From NCBI RefSeq assembly GCF_008831285.2, contig NC_045141.1:21730742-21794741 (forward strand): DNA of 64,000 bases, given 5' to 3'. Position numbers and translations under genes: made by a program. Shown here in pieces: positions 51,601-64,000 of the stretch (position 1 is the first letter of the stretch; every line of letters starts with the position of its first letter). The notes beneath the pieces are model-generated. The model was not told where the DNA came from and did not search any database. It was given only the letters and a program-made list of their open reading frames with translations. The DNA is from Nymphaea colorata (lineage: Eukaryota; Streptophyta; Magnoliopsida; Nymphaeales; Nymphaeaceae).

Positions 51601-54565
51601 TTACACAGACTTGTTTGTACAGCAAGCAACTAACTGTTGGGTACTCTGAGAATTGGATTCATCAGAGCTGGGAGAAGAGAAAGGGAAGCGGCCATGGATC
51701 TTGAGGGGCCTCTGTATACAAGCGCCAAGACTGGCGGACTCAAACTCTAGCATCTCCCTCTGCAAGTACTTGCAGTAAGCGTGGAAGGTGGAAGGCGTGA
51801 CATTCAATTGGAACCCAATTCCGAAGAGGAAATCAATCTCCAAACAGTTCATCTCTTGGGTGCTGATCCCACCCACTTTCGCATAATATGCATTGTTGTA
51901 ATACCTGCAACAGGCACCATTTTCTTTGATCAGAAACTGCAAATGATAAAATCTTTTATTTAGTCACTCGCTGTCGTGTAACCTAAGCAGCCAAATGGAA
52001 GAATTCAAAATCTAAACGAGTTTCTGTAAAACTATGAGAGATGAATAGTCCCCAAGTAGATGTGCGGTGGTGATTGAAAACAGATCGTCGGCAAAAGTAT
52101 AATATGACCAGATCAGCCGTCGGTTGGATTTCTAATGCAACACGTGAGTGCATCCTTTGCCGACAATTTATATGGTGGCAATTGCTGCTCATCACAACAC
52201 ACTTTTTGGCGCTTTATGGAAGGGCCAAGTAGCGGCGATAAGGACTCCGGTTGTTTGGTAGGAGGAGACTTGTCAATGCCGCAGAGTTGATGTAACGTCA
52301 CAGAATATAGAGACAGACTTGTGAACATCACCATGTTTGATCCAATGCGGAGTTTGAAGCTCACAGGAAAAGTGTTCCGTTGCCCAAGCGAAAAGCTCAT
52401 TTATTGCCAAGAAATCAAATTACTGAAATTGACGTATCCCACTATAATTTTCCTAACAGGTAATCTATTAAACCGATCGAAACAAAAAGACTTGCGAGTT
52501 TTCCAACAGATGATGGAAGAAGAGAAAGCAGAGAAGCAGCCAATTGGTTAGTGACTGTGGTAGACAATATAATATGCTAAATCATCTTCTCAAGAGAGAT
52601 TTATAGCTTCAACCATTCACTTTTTACGGTAGACAGGCGCCACTGTATGCATTAATGGCGTACTTTCGTCTGCATTATAAATGATTGCATGAGCCCCACT
52701 GGCTCCAGTTGGTGGCATGAATTTCTTTCCCCTTATCATGCTAAAGCAAATAACGTAAAATAAAGAACAGAGCTTGCAAGAAACGAACCCTATTGAAATA
52801 AAATAAATTCTTATATTGAATGGCTCCATTGACAATGCAAATATAATATGTGGAGGTCATTAGAAAAGAAAAACAATAAAAAGGGCAAAGCCTCTCTGCC
52901 ATGTGCCTGGGTTGCTGCACCAGAAAGGCTACAACCCAGACCAGGCTGACGTCCCACTTCAGACTCTCACCTCAAAAAACCACCGGTTCCAGACGGGCCA
53001 ACTCTACCGAACCTGCGCCATTAATGTTCTTAGTCACCGCTTATCACTTTATTAAAAGTGCAGGGTGAAAACTGTAGATCTCTTTGCAAAGGCGAGTTAC
53101 AGATCAACTTCAAAATTACCAAATTGTCCAACCATATTTTTTTGCCTCATTCTTTTTGCATTTTGACACTAAGGGGCGGAAGTTGATGCATTTTGAGATT
53201 GCCAAACTGACTAAATGTTTTAAGCAGTTTTACCAACTATAATATTTTCGAATAATGACATACATAGTGCTCTGTTGAAATAAAATAATGTAAGTGACGT
53301 TGACAAGGAACCTGAGTGGTTGCCAGAATGGCAGGCGTCGTTTGGACATGAAATTGACCCCACGGCCACATGGCTCGCCAACAACACACCATAAGTACCA
53401 TTTACTAGAAAAAAAGATGCTAACATGAGAATTCAGCTTTAGAAAAGTAATAAATGTTAAATAATGAGTATCATACGTTTAGAAAAGATGTTAATGTAGT
53501 TTTAAGTGAGATTAGTGCTGAATCTTATTTTCATATGAGCAAAAAATGATTAAATAGATATACGGAGTACAACTACTATTGATTCTAATCATGGGACATG
53601 AAATGCCAAATATTTTAAGGCTTGGACAGCTGTGGTTGGGTAGAAAGAGCAACAACACACTGGGCCATTTATTTATTTTCTTGTGAAGAATGCGATTTTG
53701 TTGATGGTAGAAATGCAGCGGTTCATGGTTGGAAAATTGTACTTGAATGATACATCTCCTACACTATATATCAGTTTCTGATTTGGGATTTGGCCCTTTC
53801 TTTAGAAATTATGCTGCTGAAATTAAGTTCTGTAAACTTTCGGCAGAAAAGTATAAAGGAAATACAAAGTTAACGCAAAATTTCTATCTTTTGTTCCTAC
53901 CGACCACCTGATGAGTAATTCCATCTATTCTACATTCATTAAGTGCTTGGCAGAAAAAACAGAGCGAAATTCCCTTGTCATTTCCACTTTCTAATAGGTA
54001 TGGTACTGTGACTACTGCCGACGGCAATACCACGGCTATGGACGGACGAGCCAGGCACTGGCTCTGGCTAGGAAGCTAACGACTCGTAAAGATCCGAGAC
54101 AAAAAGGCAAAACCCGATAAAGAAATCCGAATCGTTCACTATCCAGTAATGAGAAAGGGAAATGAAGGGCGGGAAGGGGGAATCTACTTACAGGTCGTCC
54201 ATGAACTTAGCTGCGACCAAGACGCTGGTGATGAGGAGGCGGTGGACGTTGTAGGAGGTGATGGGGATGGCCGGCTGACGGCTCACGAAGCGATCGAGGT
54301 AGATGTAGGCGACAATGAAGCAGGATGGACTGCAATTGGCATAGCGGAAAATACGCTCCAGGTAGCTCTGGATGGAGATCACGGGCTTGCACAGGCCGTG
54401 GAAGACGGAGACCTTCTGGGGAGGCGGAGGGACCGAATCCAGCGGCGAAGTGGGGGAAGTGAGGGTGGCGGCCGACGAGTCGTTGGCCTCCGCCACTCTC
54501 TGCAACAGGGAGGAGAGGTAGGTGACCACCTTGGGGATGGCCTCCGGTTGGTAGATCTCCGCCAT
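51601..54565 (-). CDS. CYCU4: U-type (P-type) cyclin, CYCU4-like, 225 aa
   Basis: Two exons: 54565-54192 and 51904-51601 (678 nt), joined by a 2.29-kb intron through codon CT|G. P/U-type cyclins are PHO80-like partners of A-type CDKs, linked in plants to cell division and nutrient or hormone signals. The product starts [20 protein letters not shown]. The cyclin box (about 50-170) includes [75 protein letters not shown] and [19 protein letters not shown]. These match the U4 group best. The single intron after the DD motif is a conserved position. The Ser-rich tail (after about 190) is variable. Length is typical (200-225 aa). Large plus-strand frames over exon 1 are shadows caused by its high GC. 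Confidence 0.93.
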
Positions 54566-54603
54566 CTCTGCCCCAATTTTTGGCCCTCTCCCCCCTGTTT
54601 AGT

Positions 54604-54643
54604 GAGAGAGAGAGAGAGAGAGAGAGAAAGGGAGAGAGAGAGG
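54604..54643. repeat. (GA)n tract in the cyclin 5' leader or promoter
   Basis: GA units with two interruptions lie 40-80 bp before the cyclin ATG (CT repeats on the gene strand). They are likely in the 5' UTR. Confidence 0.85.
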
Positions 54644-57600
54644 GAAGGTGAGCGCTACGTGGAATAGGAAAAGGCGGGTTCGCTCCTTATATGCATTGTC
54701 GTGTGGCCTTACTTTATGTGAATCTTTCTGGTTTTTTTTATCCACTCAGTTCACACACAGCAAGTGTCGGCATTCTCATTTTTATCAAATCCACCTTTCG
54801 TTGTTAATAGGAACGTACCAATTTGTTCAAGTGTCAAATCCTAATAAGAATATATATATAGTTATATATATACCAATGTCAGTCTACATCGTCCACGAAA
54901 TTAGTCAAAACATTGACAGATCCTGAAAATTGTGAAAATTACGAAGATGGTAAACTGTAACTTGCAGTAAAACCTGTTTAAAAGCTCGCTTCAAGTGAAG
55001 TAGACGACCGGAGAATGAATGTTCAAACGAAAAGTGCGATTGGTAAGCAAGATCTTCTTTTTTTAAGAAGCTGAAAGGCCAAAACCAGACAGAGAGATGA
55101 AAGAATAAATTTTAACTTCAGAACTCAGATCTCGGTAGCTCCATTTTTCTTCGGTGCAGTTTTCAAGGTAGAAGTTAATGCACTTCTCAAAATCAATGTC
55201 TTGGTTTCAAGGATAACTCTTCTTCCCATTCGTGCTTAAGTGGCGGAAAGAATTGTTCCACAAGCTTCATTTATTATTTTTTCAGGAGTTGCGGGTTGAG
55301 ATAACTTTGTTGGCGAAGCTTCATGTTCAAGCGAATCCGGCTTGATTTGATATTTACTTGAGGAGCGTGGGGCGGATCGAAGATGGGCCTGTGACCCGCC
55401 TGCATTTTGGAACTTCGAATCTGTTATGGTTACGGATCGTGTTGTCGGTGGCATCTTAGGCAGTAATCAATAATGTTATGTTATCCGGTTTAGCATAAAA
55501 AAATCGGATCCTTTCACGCAAATTTTTTTATAAAGTCGTCTATTTGAGGATTGGTATTGGTTATTTGATTCCGTAAACTGAATCTGAATCTGAATCCAAG
55601 TCCAATATCCAAATGAAGAACGATAAAAATCTGACCTGGTTCGTATAATTGTAGGATCTTATGCCCAAAACATAAAATCTAATTAAGTTTGGATCCGACC
55701 CGAATCCGAACTAGGGTCAATCCTGCAACAGGCAAGGCAGTAGCAGCAATGCTGGCAGTGAGCAGGCTACGGCCACAGCTATGTTGTTGCTACACTCGAT
55801 CGCCTGTTTCCCATTTGAAAAATACACACACACACATGGGCCTGCACAATTCACAGTTGTCTCAAACCAACAAAGACTTTACTGTTTCTCAAGCAGACCA
55901 AGATGACAAACTGGCAATGGCTACTTTATATCAAAAGAACGTGACCCATCTCTCTCTCACATTCATATCTTTAAGGCCAATGCAACAGTTGCTGTGATAA
56001 TAATGTAAAAGGACAAGGCAAAGGAGAGAGTGAAACTCATCAGTAAATTTTCTTTACCTTGTGATTTCTGAGCTTCTACATGTCCCTGTAATTGCTCATC
56101 AGGAACATAGGAAAGCCATAGTTCAGAAAAGCGTGAAAAGTTCAACACGTTATTACTCTTCAATAGAAGTCGTGGGCCTCGTGGATATTGGCCTCAGGCG
56201 TGGCCCTGTGGCTGAGAATCACAGGCTGACCAGATGTGACTGCTCATCATGCTTGATTGCCAACCCGCGATGAAAACAGTGGCAGAGCCGCAGAAAGCAG
56301 CATGTGCTAAAGCATTTTTCCTGATAACCAAATTCATTGCGAAAAGGGTAAACATATCTAAAGAGAAAAATACTAATCAGCAACCACATATCGACAGGGC
56401 TGGAGTTGGAAAATACTGTAGAAATTAGACATGCCAAACTCGAATCTTTCAGCAGAGAAGCCAGTGCCATGAGTTGAGCAACTCATTGCACCGCACCAAC
56501 TTGGTGGGATTCAGAAGCCACCACTCTTTTTCTGTAAGTTAATGAATGAACTTCACTTCAGTTTGCATATAATTTTAATCTTGTTCTCTCATTAGAAGCA
56601 GGACCAACCGGCTGCAGAAGATGGCAATTGGCAGAAAGACTCATCAGAGTACCACGAAAAAAGCTAAAATGAACAAACAAATCAACAGATCCAAACAAGG
56701 ACGAAAAGTATTTTGGTGATCACAGGATGACACGAGAACAAATTCCTTCTAGTTTTCTTGCAGAAAAAAATGGCAGATAGTCTTGCCTATAACTGACAAA
56801 AGATGGATGGAGGGTGAGATTGTGTTGAGCTGTGAACTCAGCATTGAACAAGGCATGTGAGAGGATGGGGGCAACAGTTGGCTCCCAACAAGGCTCGAGC
56901 CACACCTCAAAACAAAAGATCAATGACCCTGTTACTAGAATCCAACTTCCATTCACATTGGCATAGTGCCAAACTGTGGCAGAGCTCTCGGCGAAGAACT
57001 CGGGGCCTAACTGCGGGCCCAATTTGACCTGGATCTTATTGTCATTAAACAAACAAGATCTGAGTTTGGCCATAAGGGGAATTTCCAAGCAGTATCCAGG
57101 TCGGATCCACTGGGTCCAAATTAAATTATATGTATGGAATTGCTTTGAGAAGCTTTACATCAGATCTAGGTCCCATTTACAGTCAAGAAAATGGGTCAAG
57201 TATGAAACTGGGTTACAGTTTGCGTCTGTCGCTTATGATCGCCTCTAGCTGTTCGGTTTGAGCATGAGCAGATGCCAAATATATTTTTCTCGCACAAGAT
57301 TGATTCATCTCTCTGTAACTCGAGCTTTCAGATTCTATCCAATCACACAGGGCAGGTCAGCCCTTCATCATCAAGTGGGCATCTGGAGAAAATGAAGGTG
57401 TTTAACAGTAGAGCTTGCAGAGAATGGTTCTTTTGATGTCTGTTTCACCTAAAAGATAAATCAAACTATAGCTAAACAGTTTTAGATTTTGAAAGAACAC
57501 TGAAACGAACGAGACTTAAACAAAGCGAGAAAGTAAAATTCTGCAGCGAAAGAGTCTCTTTTCCACCTAAAAGCACGAATGAAGAGGCCAAGTTAAGAAT

Positions 57601-59170
57601 CTAGTTTGTCACATGGCGTGATCGTTGAGATTTGAGAGGCACCACATAAACCATACACGTGAAGAAGACGACACCGGGGAGGGTCCATAAACAATACTTG
57701 CTGTAAGCCATTTAGGAATATGGAGGGGCATCTTTGCGAACTATACAGCTAGGCTTCCGCCTCACAAAGGTCGCCGTTCCTTACTAGGTAGTTTTGAATG
57801 TCACGGTTCAATGTCTTGGCAATGCCACAATTCAGCTGATCTGCAATAGCAGACTTATTGATCATCTGGTTCCCCAAGGACCAATGTAGGTTCAACTAGG
57901 AAACTATCAAGTATAAAGCGCAGAGAAAGTAGAGTAACCGCACAGTGCTGCTCCGTTTACTGTTTTCATTGTGTGAGTCCTTCAGATGCCAAATGCTGAT
58001 CTTAACCAATCAGATGAATCTGCGGGAGCTCTCTTGAAAAGCTCTCCCGGCTTTATATATATGTTCATTGATAGGCAACCTGGACTAGGTAAGCCTTATC
58101 ATTTTATGACAGAGACACCCGGCGTTCCATACTCTCCATCTTTTTCAACTTGAAGATCTTAAGTCTAAGCCTAGCAAGGTGGGTGGATGGAGCTTTTGTT
58201 GGCATCTACTAGTGTTCTCGATAACTAGGCCTACTATCACAACATTGTATGATGAATTGAACTGATCACAACATTGTATGATGAATTGAATTGGAGACTC
58301 GACCGAATTATCTTAATCTCACATTTTTGGATGCTACGTACACATTAAAGGCAAATAGCGTAGACCAAAATCACATCCTCAAGAAAAACCCCGTACAAGC
58401 GAAGAACTTGTGGTATTTTTCAAAACATTGTTTTTTTCCCAGAAAAAAATTATGAGAAAAGTTGGTATCATGTTTTCTGGAGATGATATTTGATATAAAT
58501 CATGTTATTTATTATGTTTAAGACATCAAGTCTTTCTCATGTCATATGGGTTTCCGGAATCTCCAGAGAGAATTGGAAGATTTAAGAAGAATTGCATGCG
58601 ACTAGAGCAGACACCGGTACCAGATCAAACCCACTCCTTTTTGCCTCCCTAACTTCCCACAAGTCAGTAGTAGTTGGGCCTCGAGTCTTTAGGCAAGATG
58701 ACTGAGACTGAAATGCCCTGCGACACAACATCCTCAAACAAATGAAAGTAATTTCTCTATCAGAACTTTTTCGTTCACCATCTTCGACGAATCTTGCCTC
58801 CTGGACTCACATGAAATGCTCAGGAGGACTCAATGGGGGTTCTGGCAAATGACGCACATCTGGGCCACTCTCAAGGGAGCCCACAACTATAGTGTGCAAA
58901 GAAAAGGAACGGAAGAGCAAAGACTAAAGCAAGTTGCAACAAATAATTTTCATAATAGAAAAAATTTCAGTATTACTGGGAAAATCATCTGTTCAATACA
59001 GGTATAAATGACTCTCTCTCTCTCTTCCCCCTCCCCTCAAACCCACCCCCACCCCCCCAACCTTCTTTGAATCCCGTCCTTGTCTGTGCTTGTGTCCGCA
59101 TGCATGTGGATGTGCTCCTCCAACGGAATCGAAAACCAGAAACAAGAATACATACGCTGTCTGCCAACAT
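54644..59170. other. Intergenic, no gene recognised
   Basis: Unique AT-rich sequence. A 26-bp phrase, starting ATCACAACATTGTATGATGA, occurs twice in tandem at 58236 and 58265. Minus-strand frames at 55236-55454 and 56720-57088 have no recognisable domain. The right end is the WAT1-related 3' UTR side. I cannot exclude a non-coding RNA gene. Confidence 0.45.
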
Positions 59171-62100
59171 TCAAGTGATTCTTTTTTCATCCATACTGTT
59201 GCCCGTGGGTGATGAAATTTTAAGTAATGGTGCAAGTTCATGAACATGTAGCCCTACACTTGCAAGTCGCTCTCTATAGCGTGCCCATGTCACAATATAT
59301 AAACCAGCGACTATAAGAGATCCTCCAAAAATACTGTCACAAGCAGGAAACGAGATTAATATTGCTTTTTTTGTGTTTTTATTCCCTTCAGTAGCCATGA
59401 GCAACTCAAAAAGCAAAGAAGAAAGTTTACTCAAATGCTGTTTGAATTTTGAAAATGTTATTCTTTGTATATCAAATTTTAATTCTTCATCCTGAATTCA
59501 CTACCACTAAAAAGAGAAGGAAAGACCAAAAATAATAAACCACAGTAAAAAGAATTCCCTATTAGTCCCATTGGCACAAAGTGATGGGAGAACGTCATAA
59601 ACGGTCAGTGCACCAGGCATATTACATCTCAGTATCTAGAGGATTCGGAGAAATCCCAAGACCATTTTGTCATAAATACTCGTCTATGACAGAAAAAACA
59701 ATAGAACATGTGGAAACAAAAATTTCTCAATTACATTGTCAAACAAGAGCAGAAAATCACGTCAGAGATCACCAGTAAGCAATCACGAATTCAAAGAACC
59801 CCTACAGTACCTCTGCTGTTCTCAAACATAAGTTTCAATTTTTCTATTTTACAGTTGTCTGTCTACTAAACCATATGTGTCCTAAGTACATACTTAAACC
59901 TTACTCCAAAGTTTTAGGACTAACAAAACATGAAACCTATTAGCAGCATGCAGGCCTTTCAAATTTTCATTTTCTTCCATTTTACATATTAGCCAACATT
60001 TATCCTGGATTTTACATGCTTCACCATGTCCATGAGAAAGGTAAGACGCAATCTGCTAGTGGGCAACACAAGCAATGAATTCGTCTTCAAATAGCCCACT
60101 TATTGACAAATCCTATAGTGCTAAAATAAAAATTCAACTGTTACCAGGTAAGACAATAGGTAGCAAGCTTAGTAATAGACCACTGACTCTTCAATATGTG
60201 TGTTTGGAAAAAATCCAGTTACCATGACCAGAGCCTTGCCATCAAGTTACATCATAATATACATAGGCTTTCTGCATCACTAATAGTCACTTGGATGTAA
60301 GCCTGGGCATCGGGCCGGCCCGACACCCAAAACCCGGCCCCAGCCCGACCAATAAAACTCGAGCCAGATTAAATTAAAAAATATATATTTAATATAAAAT
60401 ATTATATAAATGTAATTAATCGTAATAAAATATTATATTTATATATACAAATTAATAAAATAAATATTAAAAAAAATTATCGGGCCCACCCGGGCTTATC
60501 GGGCACAACCGGGCTGGCCCGATAAATTATCGGGCCGAACCGGGCTGGCCCGATAAATTATCGGGCCGACCCGGTGCCCTTTTTTTTGGGCCCGAGTCAG
60601 GCCGACTTGCCGGTGGCCCGGCCCGGTGCCCACCCTTACTTGGATGCTCATGCACTAGTTCTTCGTCCATATGGTCATTATCCATAAATATAACATGTTA
60701 GGGACCCTATAGTCGATCTGTAATTTATTGGCACCTACTGAGACTGAAATCATAGTTTCTAGTGTTTCCTTCGAACTATATCAGCAGATTACAGGTTGGT
60801 CCCAGCTCATATTTCCCATCAAATCTGTAAATTACGTAGTCAACCTAACTTTAGTCACTGAAATTCATTCTAGAAGGAATGAACACTTCGAGGAGTATAA
60901 ACAAAGAGATATAACTACTTCAGCAAAAAATCATTCATCAAAAAATCAAAATGATTATTTTATCTGATGTAATTCTCAACATAAATGGATTATGGACATA
61001 AGCAGATTTTAGAAACAATAATAGGATTTCATGCCATCTAAAAAATTGTTCCATCGCATAATAGCACCAAATTTCTAGCATAATGAATCGTTTACATGAT
61101 ACGCATAGGATAGCAATACAATGATCTCAATATCATGGAATAGACTGGAGACTCACACACATGCACACAGGAGAGAGAGAGAATGTGAGAGATAGAAAGA
61201 GGTCAACTGTGATGCTTCTAGTTGACTTCAAAAAGAAACTATGTTGACCTTCAACAATCTGTGAATAGAAATATGAGTCAAGTATCACCAGCAGTTGACA
61301 GATCATCCAGCAGTACTTTGACATAAGAGATTCGATTAGTAGAAAATTATAGCAAACAAAGATTTACAAGGAGCAAATTTGATGCATTGACTAAACAAGT
61401 TGATATTATCCAGTTAATGATGAAGCCCTACCTTCCCATATATATCGTGCTTCCAAGGAAAATTCTTGACAAAAAGGCAGATGCAACAGGTTGAACTGGG
61501 TTATACAATGCCACTAATGTGGGACCGATGATCTTATTAGCCCAAGTCAGAAGCCCATAGTTGATAGCAGATGCAACAACTCCCTGTGAGGTATTTCTGT
61601 CACATTTTAAACATAGTAGCATAGAGAAAAAAAAATGTCTAACAACTGAATCATTCTTTGGACCAAAGAACTAGGACTGCTAAAGCTAAGATCACAAGAA
61701 AAGCATATTTCGTAGATTTTAGAAGTTAGGAATTTTATCACAGAGAATGGCTTTAGCAAAAGAAAAGTACACTAAAAAAAATTAGAAATTCAGGGTTTGA
61801 TCATAAAGGACCTTTGGTAATGTGAATATTTGACAGCAAAAGCTGTCCCAAGGATCCTTTAGATATTATGTTTACAAGTTAGGACTGTAGATGAAATGCA
61901 GGTTGAAGCTTACAGCATATATCACTGTGCGTATCTCAGATTGTGTCAAGACCCAATCAGCATAGCCATTGGTTGAAAATACTCCAGTAAAAGTCATGAA
62001 AAGAGCACCAAAGAAATAAGAATATGCTGTCAATGACAAGTTAGCGGGGTATCTCTTTAAAATTGGAGCCTGCAAAAATTAGCCAAGTCTTCAGTGAGTA

Positions 62101-63916
62101 GTGAAAGCATTTGCAGCAGCAGAAACAACTTAAATTTCACAATCATATTTTCAAGTATAATACCATCCTCTTGATTAACAACAATATCCCACCAAAACAG
62201 GGCCACTAGTAAATAACTATAATTAAGTTTTTAATAGTTTATTATTTTATCAGAACACAAAAACAGAACAAATAAAAGCAAAACCAATATAACCACATTA
62301 GGAGTGACACATGAAGATGGTAAATAAAAAAAAAAAAATTGACAAAAAAAATGTTCACACTATAGAAAAAGCAGCAAGTGCCTAATAGTTGCACATTAAC
62401 ACACCTGTTGGACACAAATTATGCTACCTTAACCTATCCCAAATTAATAACAAGAATATGGGAGAAAGACAAGTTAAAGCAGAGACCAGTTACAAAGTTA
62501 ACCTCAAGCATATACTAAGCAGTGAAAATAGGACCAACTTCAACAGCCAACATTTGCCGGAGAAAAAAATTTAAGCCTAAAGAAACTTCATATCTTAGCA
62601 CACAAGTAGACATAGCTAGAGAGAAATATTTTGATAGAGAAATATTAATCGATCACTCTATCCATATAAGCCAGAGACCATAGCAAATGTATTTCATCTG
62701 TTGCTATGGAAAAGTTTCATGAGTAGCATGTCCAGAAGGCAAATGAATTACCAGCTGGGTATCCTGGGATGGAATCAAGAAGAGTAACCTCACCCATTCA
62801 ACCAATATTTTGAAACTTCCAGCAGCCTTTTTGTGAGACATGGACTAATCATCATAAAATAAAAAAAATGGACGCTATTCATCCTGGCCCAACACATGGT
62901 TTATTCCACAGCCAGGTGGACTGCCATGGCAGAACCTTCTTTGAATGCATTGTAATTCCTTCCTGTTCCAGTCCTTTTGATGGCCAGATCTGACTGTGTT
63001 ACAACCTGTTAACAAGTTAAGGTGAGCCAGCCCATTGTAGCCAGTTGATGAGACCTAGGTTATTAAATACATTAAAAAAAAAAAAAAACCGATTTGTCCC
63101 CTAATCAAACACTTGAATTGCCTTACAACCTGATGGACTGTCACAACACAACCTTTCTTCAATTAATTTTGAGGGCTGATTGTTCCAGTGCTCTTGACAA
63201 CTGAATCCCATGAAGTTACATACCACTGACAAGCTAAGCTGAGCCTGCCTATTACCACGATACTACCATAGATGTCAAGACAACGGACAGGGTTTGGTAA
63301 TGTAAAAGAAGATACATCATAGCAGTCAACTAGAGTTTTCGAGTTCATTTGCATTGTAAATCCTCAGAAAGTACAATAGTGTTGTAAAAGCAATAACAAA
63401 GCAAGAGTAACCGATAAAATTCCAAACACACCTGTAAGGCCAGATATATAGACATGCATAAGCAGTTTCCTATCAAGCACAGGATACCAATGTGCCATCT
63501 TTCAAGCCCAAACTCCATTAGACGAGGAGATAACCACCCAATAGGCTCTGGTTGGGCTAGCACATTTATCTCACTGTGAGCAGCAAGGTCCAGAAACCCA
63601 CTTCCAATAACTGCCGGACCCCTAAATGATGCCATCAGCATAGCTCCAGAAACACAGATAAGGGTGCCTAGAACTTTCAACTGGCCTTCAATTGTTTTTA
63701 AATTAACTGTCTCTGTGCTACAAAACAAAATTCACCATATGAAATTAGAGCGGACAGAAACATGAGGCACAAAAGATGTGTAAAATAGACAGCCCTTACC
63801 CCATTAATGCAGCCAAAATAAATGTAAATACTGGTACAGCAGGCTGTACAGCTGCAGCATATGTTGGACTCGTATATCCAAGACCAATCAGAAACAGAAG
63901 CTGATTACCAAATATA
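59171..63916 (-). CDS. WAT1-related EamA-family transporter, 3' part
   Basis: Five exons in transcript order: 63916-63800, 63717-63432, 62069-61914, 61583-61432 and 59333-59171. The first begins inside a codon, so the gene continues beyond the right edge. Recognisable blocks are [113 protein letters not shown] and [14 protein letters not shown]. These are typical of the plant drug/metabolite transporter group near Arabidopsis At4g19185 and At5g45370. About five of the usual ten membrane helices lie on the second EamA repeat seen here. WAT1 itself is a vacuolar auxin-related transporter; the substrate of this subgroup is unknown. The C-terminal tail (about 35 residues after RYRERL) is hydrophilic. 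The 2.1-kb last intron carries a MITE. Confidence 0.92.
60298..60638. mobile_element. hAT-type MITE, 341 bp, GC-rich ends
   Basis: The left end, TAAGCCTGGGCATCGGGCC, and the complement of the right end, TAAGGGTGGGCACCGGGCC, form imperfect terminal inverted repeats. An exact 8-bp duplication, CTTGGATG, lies at 60290-60297 and 60639-60646. The ends are built from GGGCC/CGGGC units and the core is AT-rich. A CGGGCTGGCCCGATAAATTA unit is repeated in tandem near 60510-60565. There is no coding capacity. It sits in the last intron of the WAT1-related gene. The 8-bp duplication and TA(A/G)GGGTG-like termini support hAT. Confidence 0.85.
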
Positions 63917-64000
63917 CTGAGAAGGCATAAAGGCAACATATACCATAATGTAGTCAGTATTCAAGCCACAGCATTTGAATTTCTGGAGAAAATGCAGATA

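Noticed and set aside
54149-54667. 172-codon plus-strand frame
   Set aside because: Antisense to cyclin exon 1, with Gly/Asp/Val bias typical of a shadow.
55236-57088. Minus-strand frames of 72-122 codons as candidate small genes
   Set aside because: No motif, no conserved splice context and no recognisable relative; cannot be supported.
63917-64000. Upstream extension of the WAT1 exon through an open frame
   Set aside because: The frame stays open but the sequence departs from the family just at a good TCTCAG acceptor, so it is treated as intron.

Overview
This is nuclear DNA of a flowering plant. The genes are intron-rich with GT-AG borders, and the introns and spacers are AT-rich. The families are those of land plants: plant nucleolin with two RRMs and a Gly/Arg tail, a U/P-type cyclin, a DUF247 gene, HD-Zip IV START domains, a WAT1-type EamA transporter, a trihelix factor and ureidoglycine aminohydrolase. 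Long introns and a non-grass character are compatible with an early-diverging angiosperm or a magnoliid, but I cannot settle the lineage.

Layout, left to right. 1316-8953 (+): nuclear poly(A)-binding protein (PABN/PABPN1-like), six exons, with a 780-bp hAT-type non-autonomous element in its 5-kb second intron. 8954-13314: no gene recognised; low-complexity CCACC tracts. 13315-14130 (-): intronless trihelix transcription factor. 14131-20027: gene-poor, with a 122-bp triple tandem repeat, a probable LINE scrap and a 1.1-kb richer-GC island of unknown origin. 20028-27849 (-): nucleolin, 22 exons, with an unusually expanded acidic region built from a run of frame-neutral exons; TATA and telo-box motifs lie upstream. 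31368-36222 (-): (S)-ureidoglycine aminohydrolase, 13 exons, with metal ligands conserved. 37300-44100: a decayed zone holding LTR-retroelement scraps, three copies of a dispersed repeat, a polygalacturonase pseudogene and a truncated DUF247 copy. 44674-45873 (+): intact DUF247 gene, the probable parent or sister of that copy. 46804-49264 (+): seven-exon gene encoding only the START and downstream region of an HD-Zip IV factor, without homeodomain or zipper. 51601-54565 (-): U4-type cyclin, two exons. 59171-63916 (-): 3' part of a WAT1-related EamA transporter that continues past the right edge, with a second hAT-type MITE in its last intron.

The genes are functionally unrelated neighbours, as is normal in a plant chromosome: mRNA 3'-end processing, ribosome biogenesis, purine-nitrogen recycling, cell-cycle control, epidermal-type regulation and membrane transport. 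I found no clustered pathway and no clear new system. The strongest leads are the START-only HD-Zip IV derivative, the modular acidic exons of nucleolin and the palindrome-rich hAT element. Exon borders were set by hand from splice sites, reading frame and family knowledge; every complete model sums to a multiple of three.
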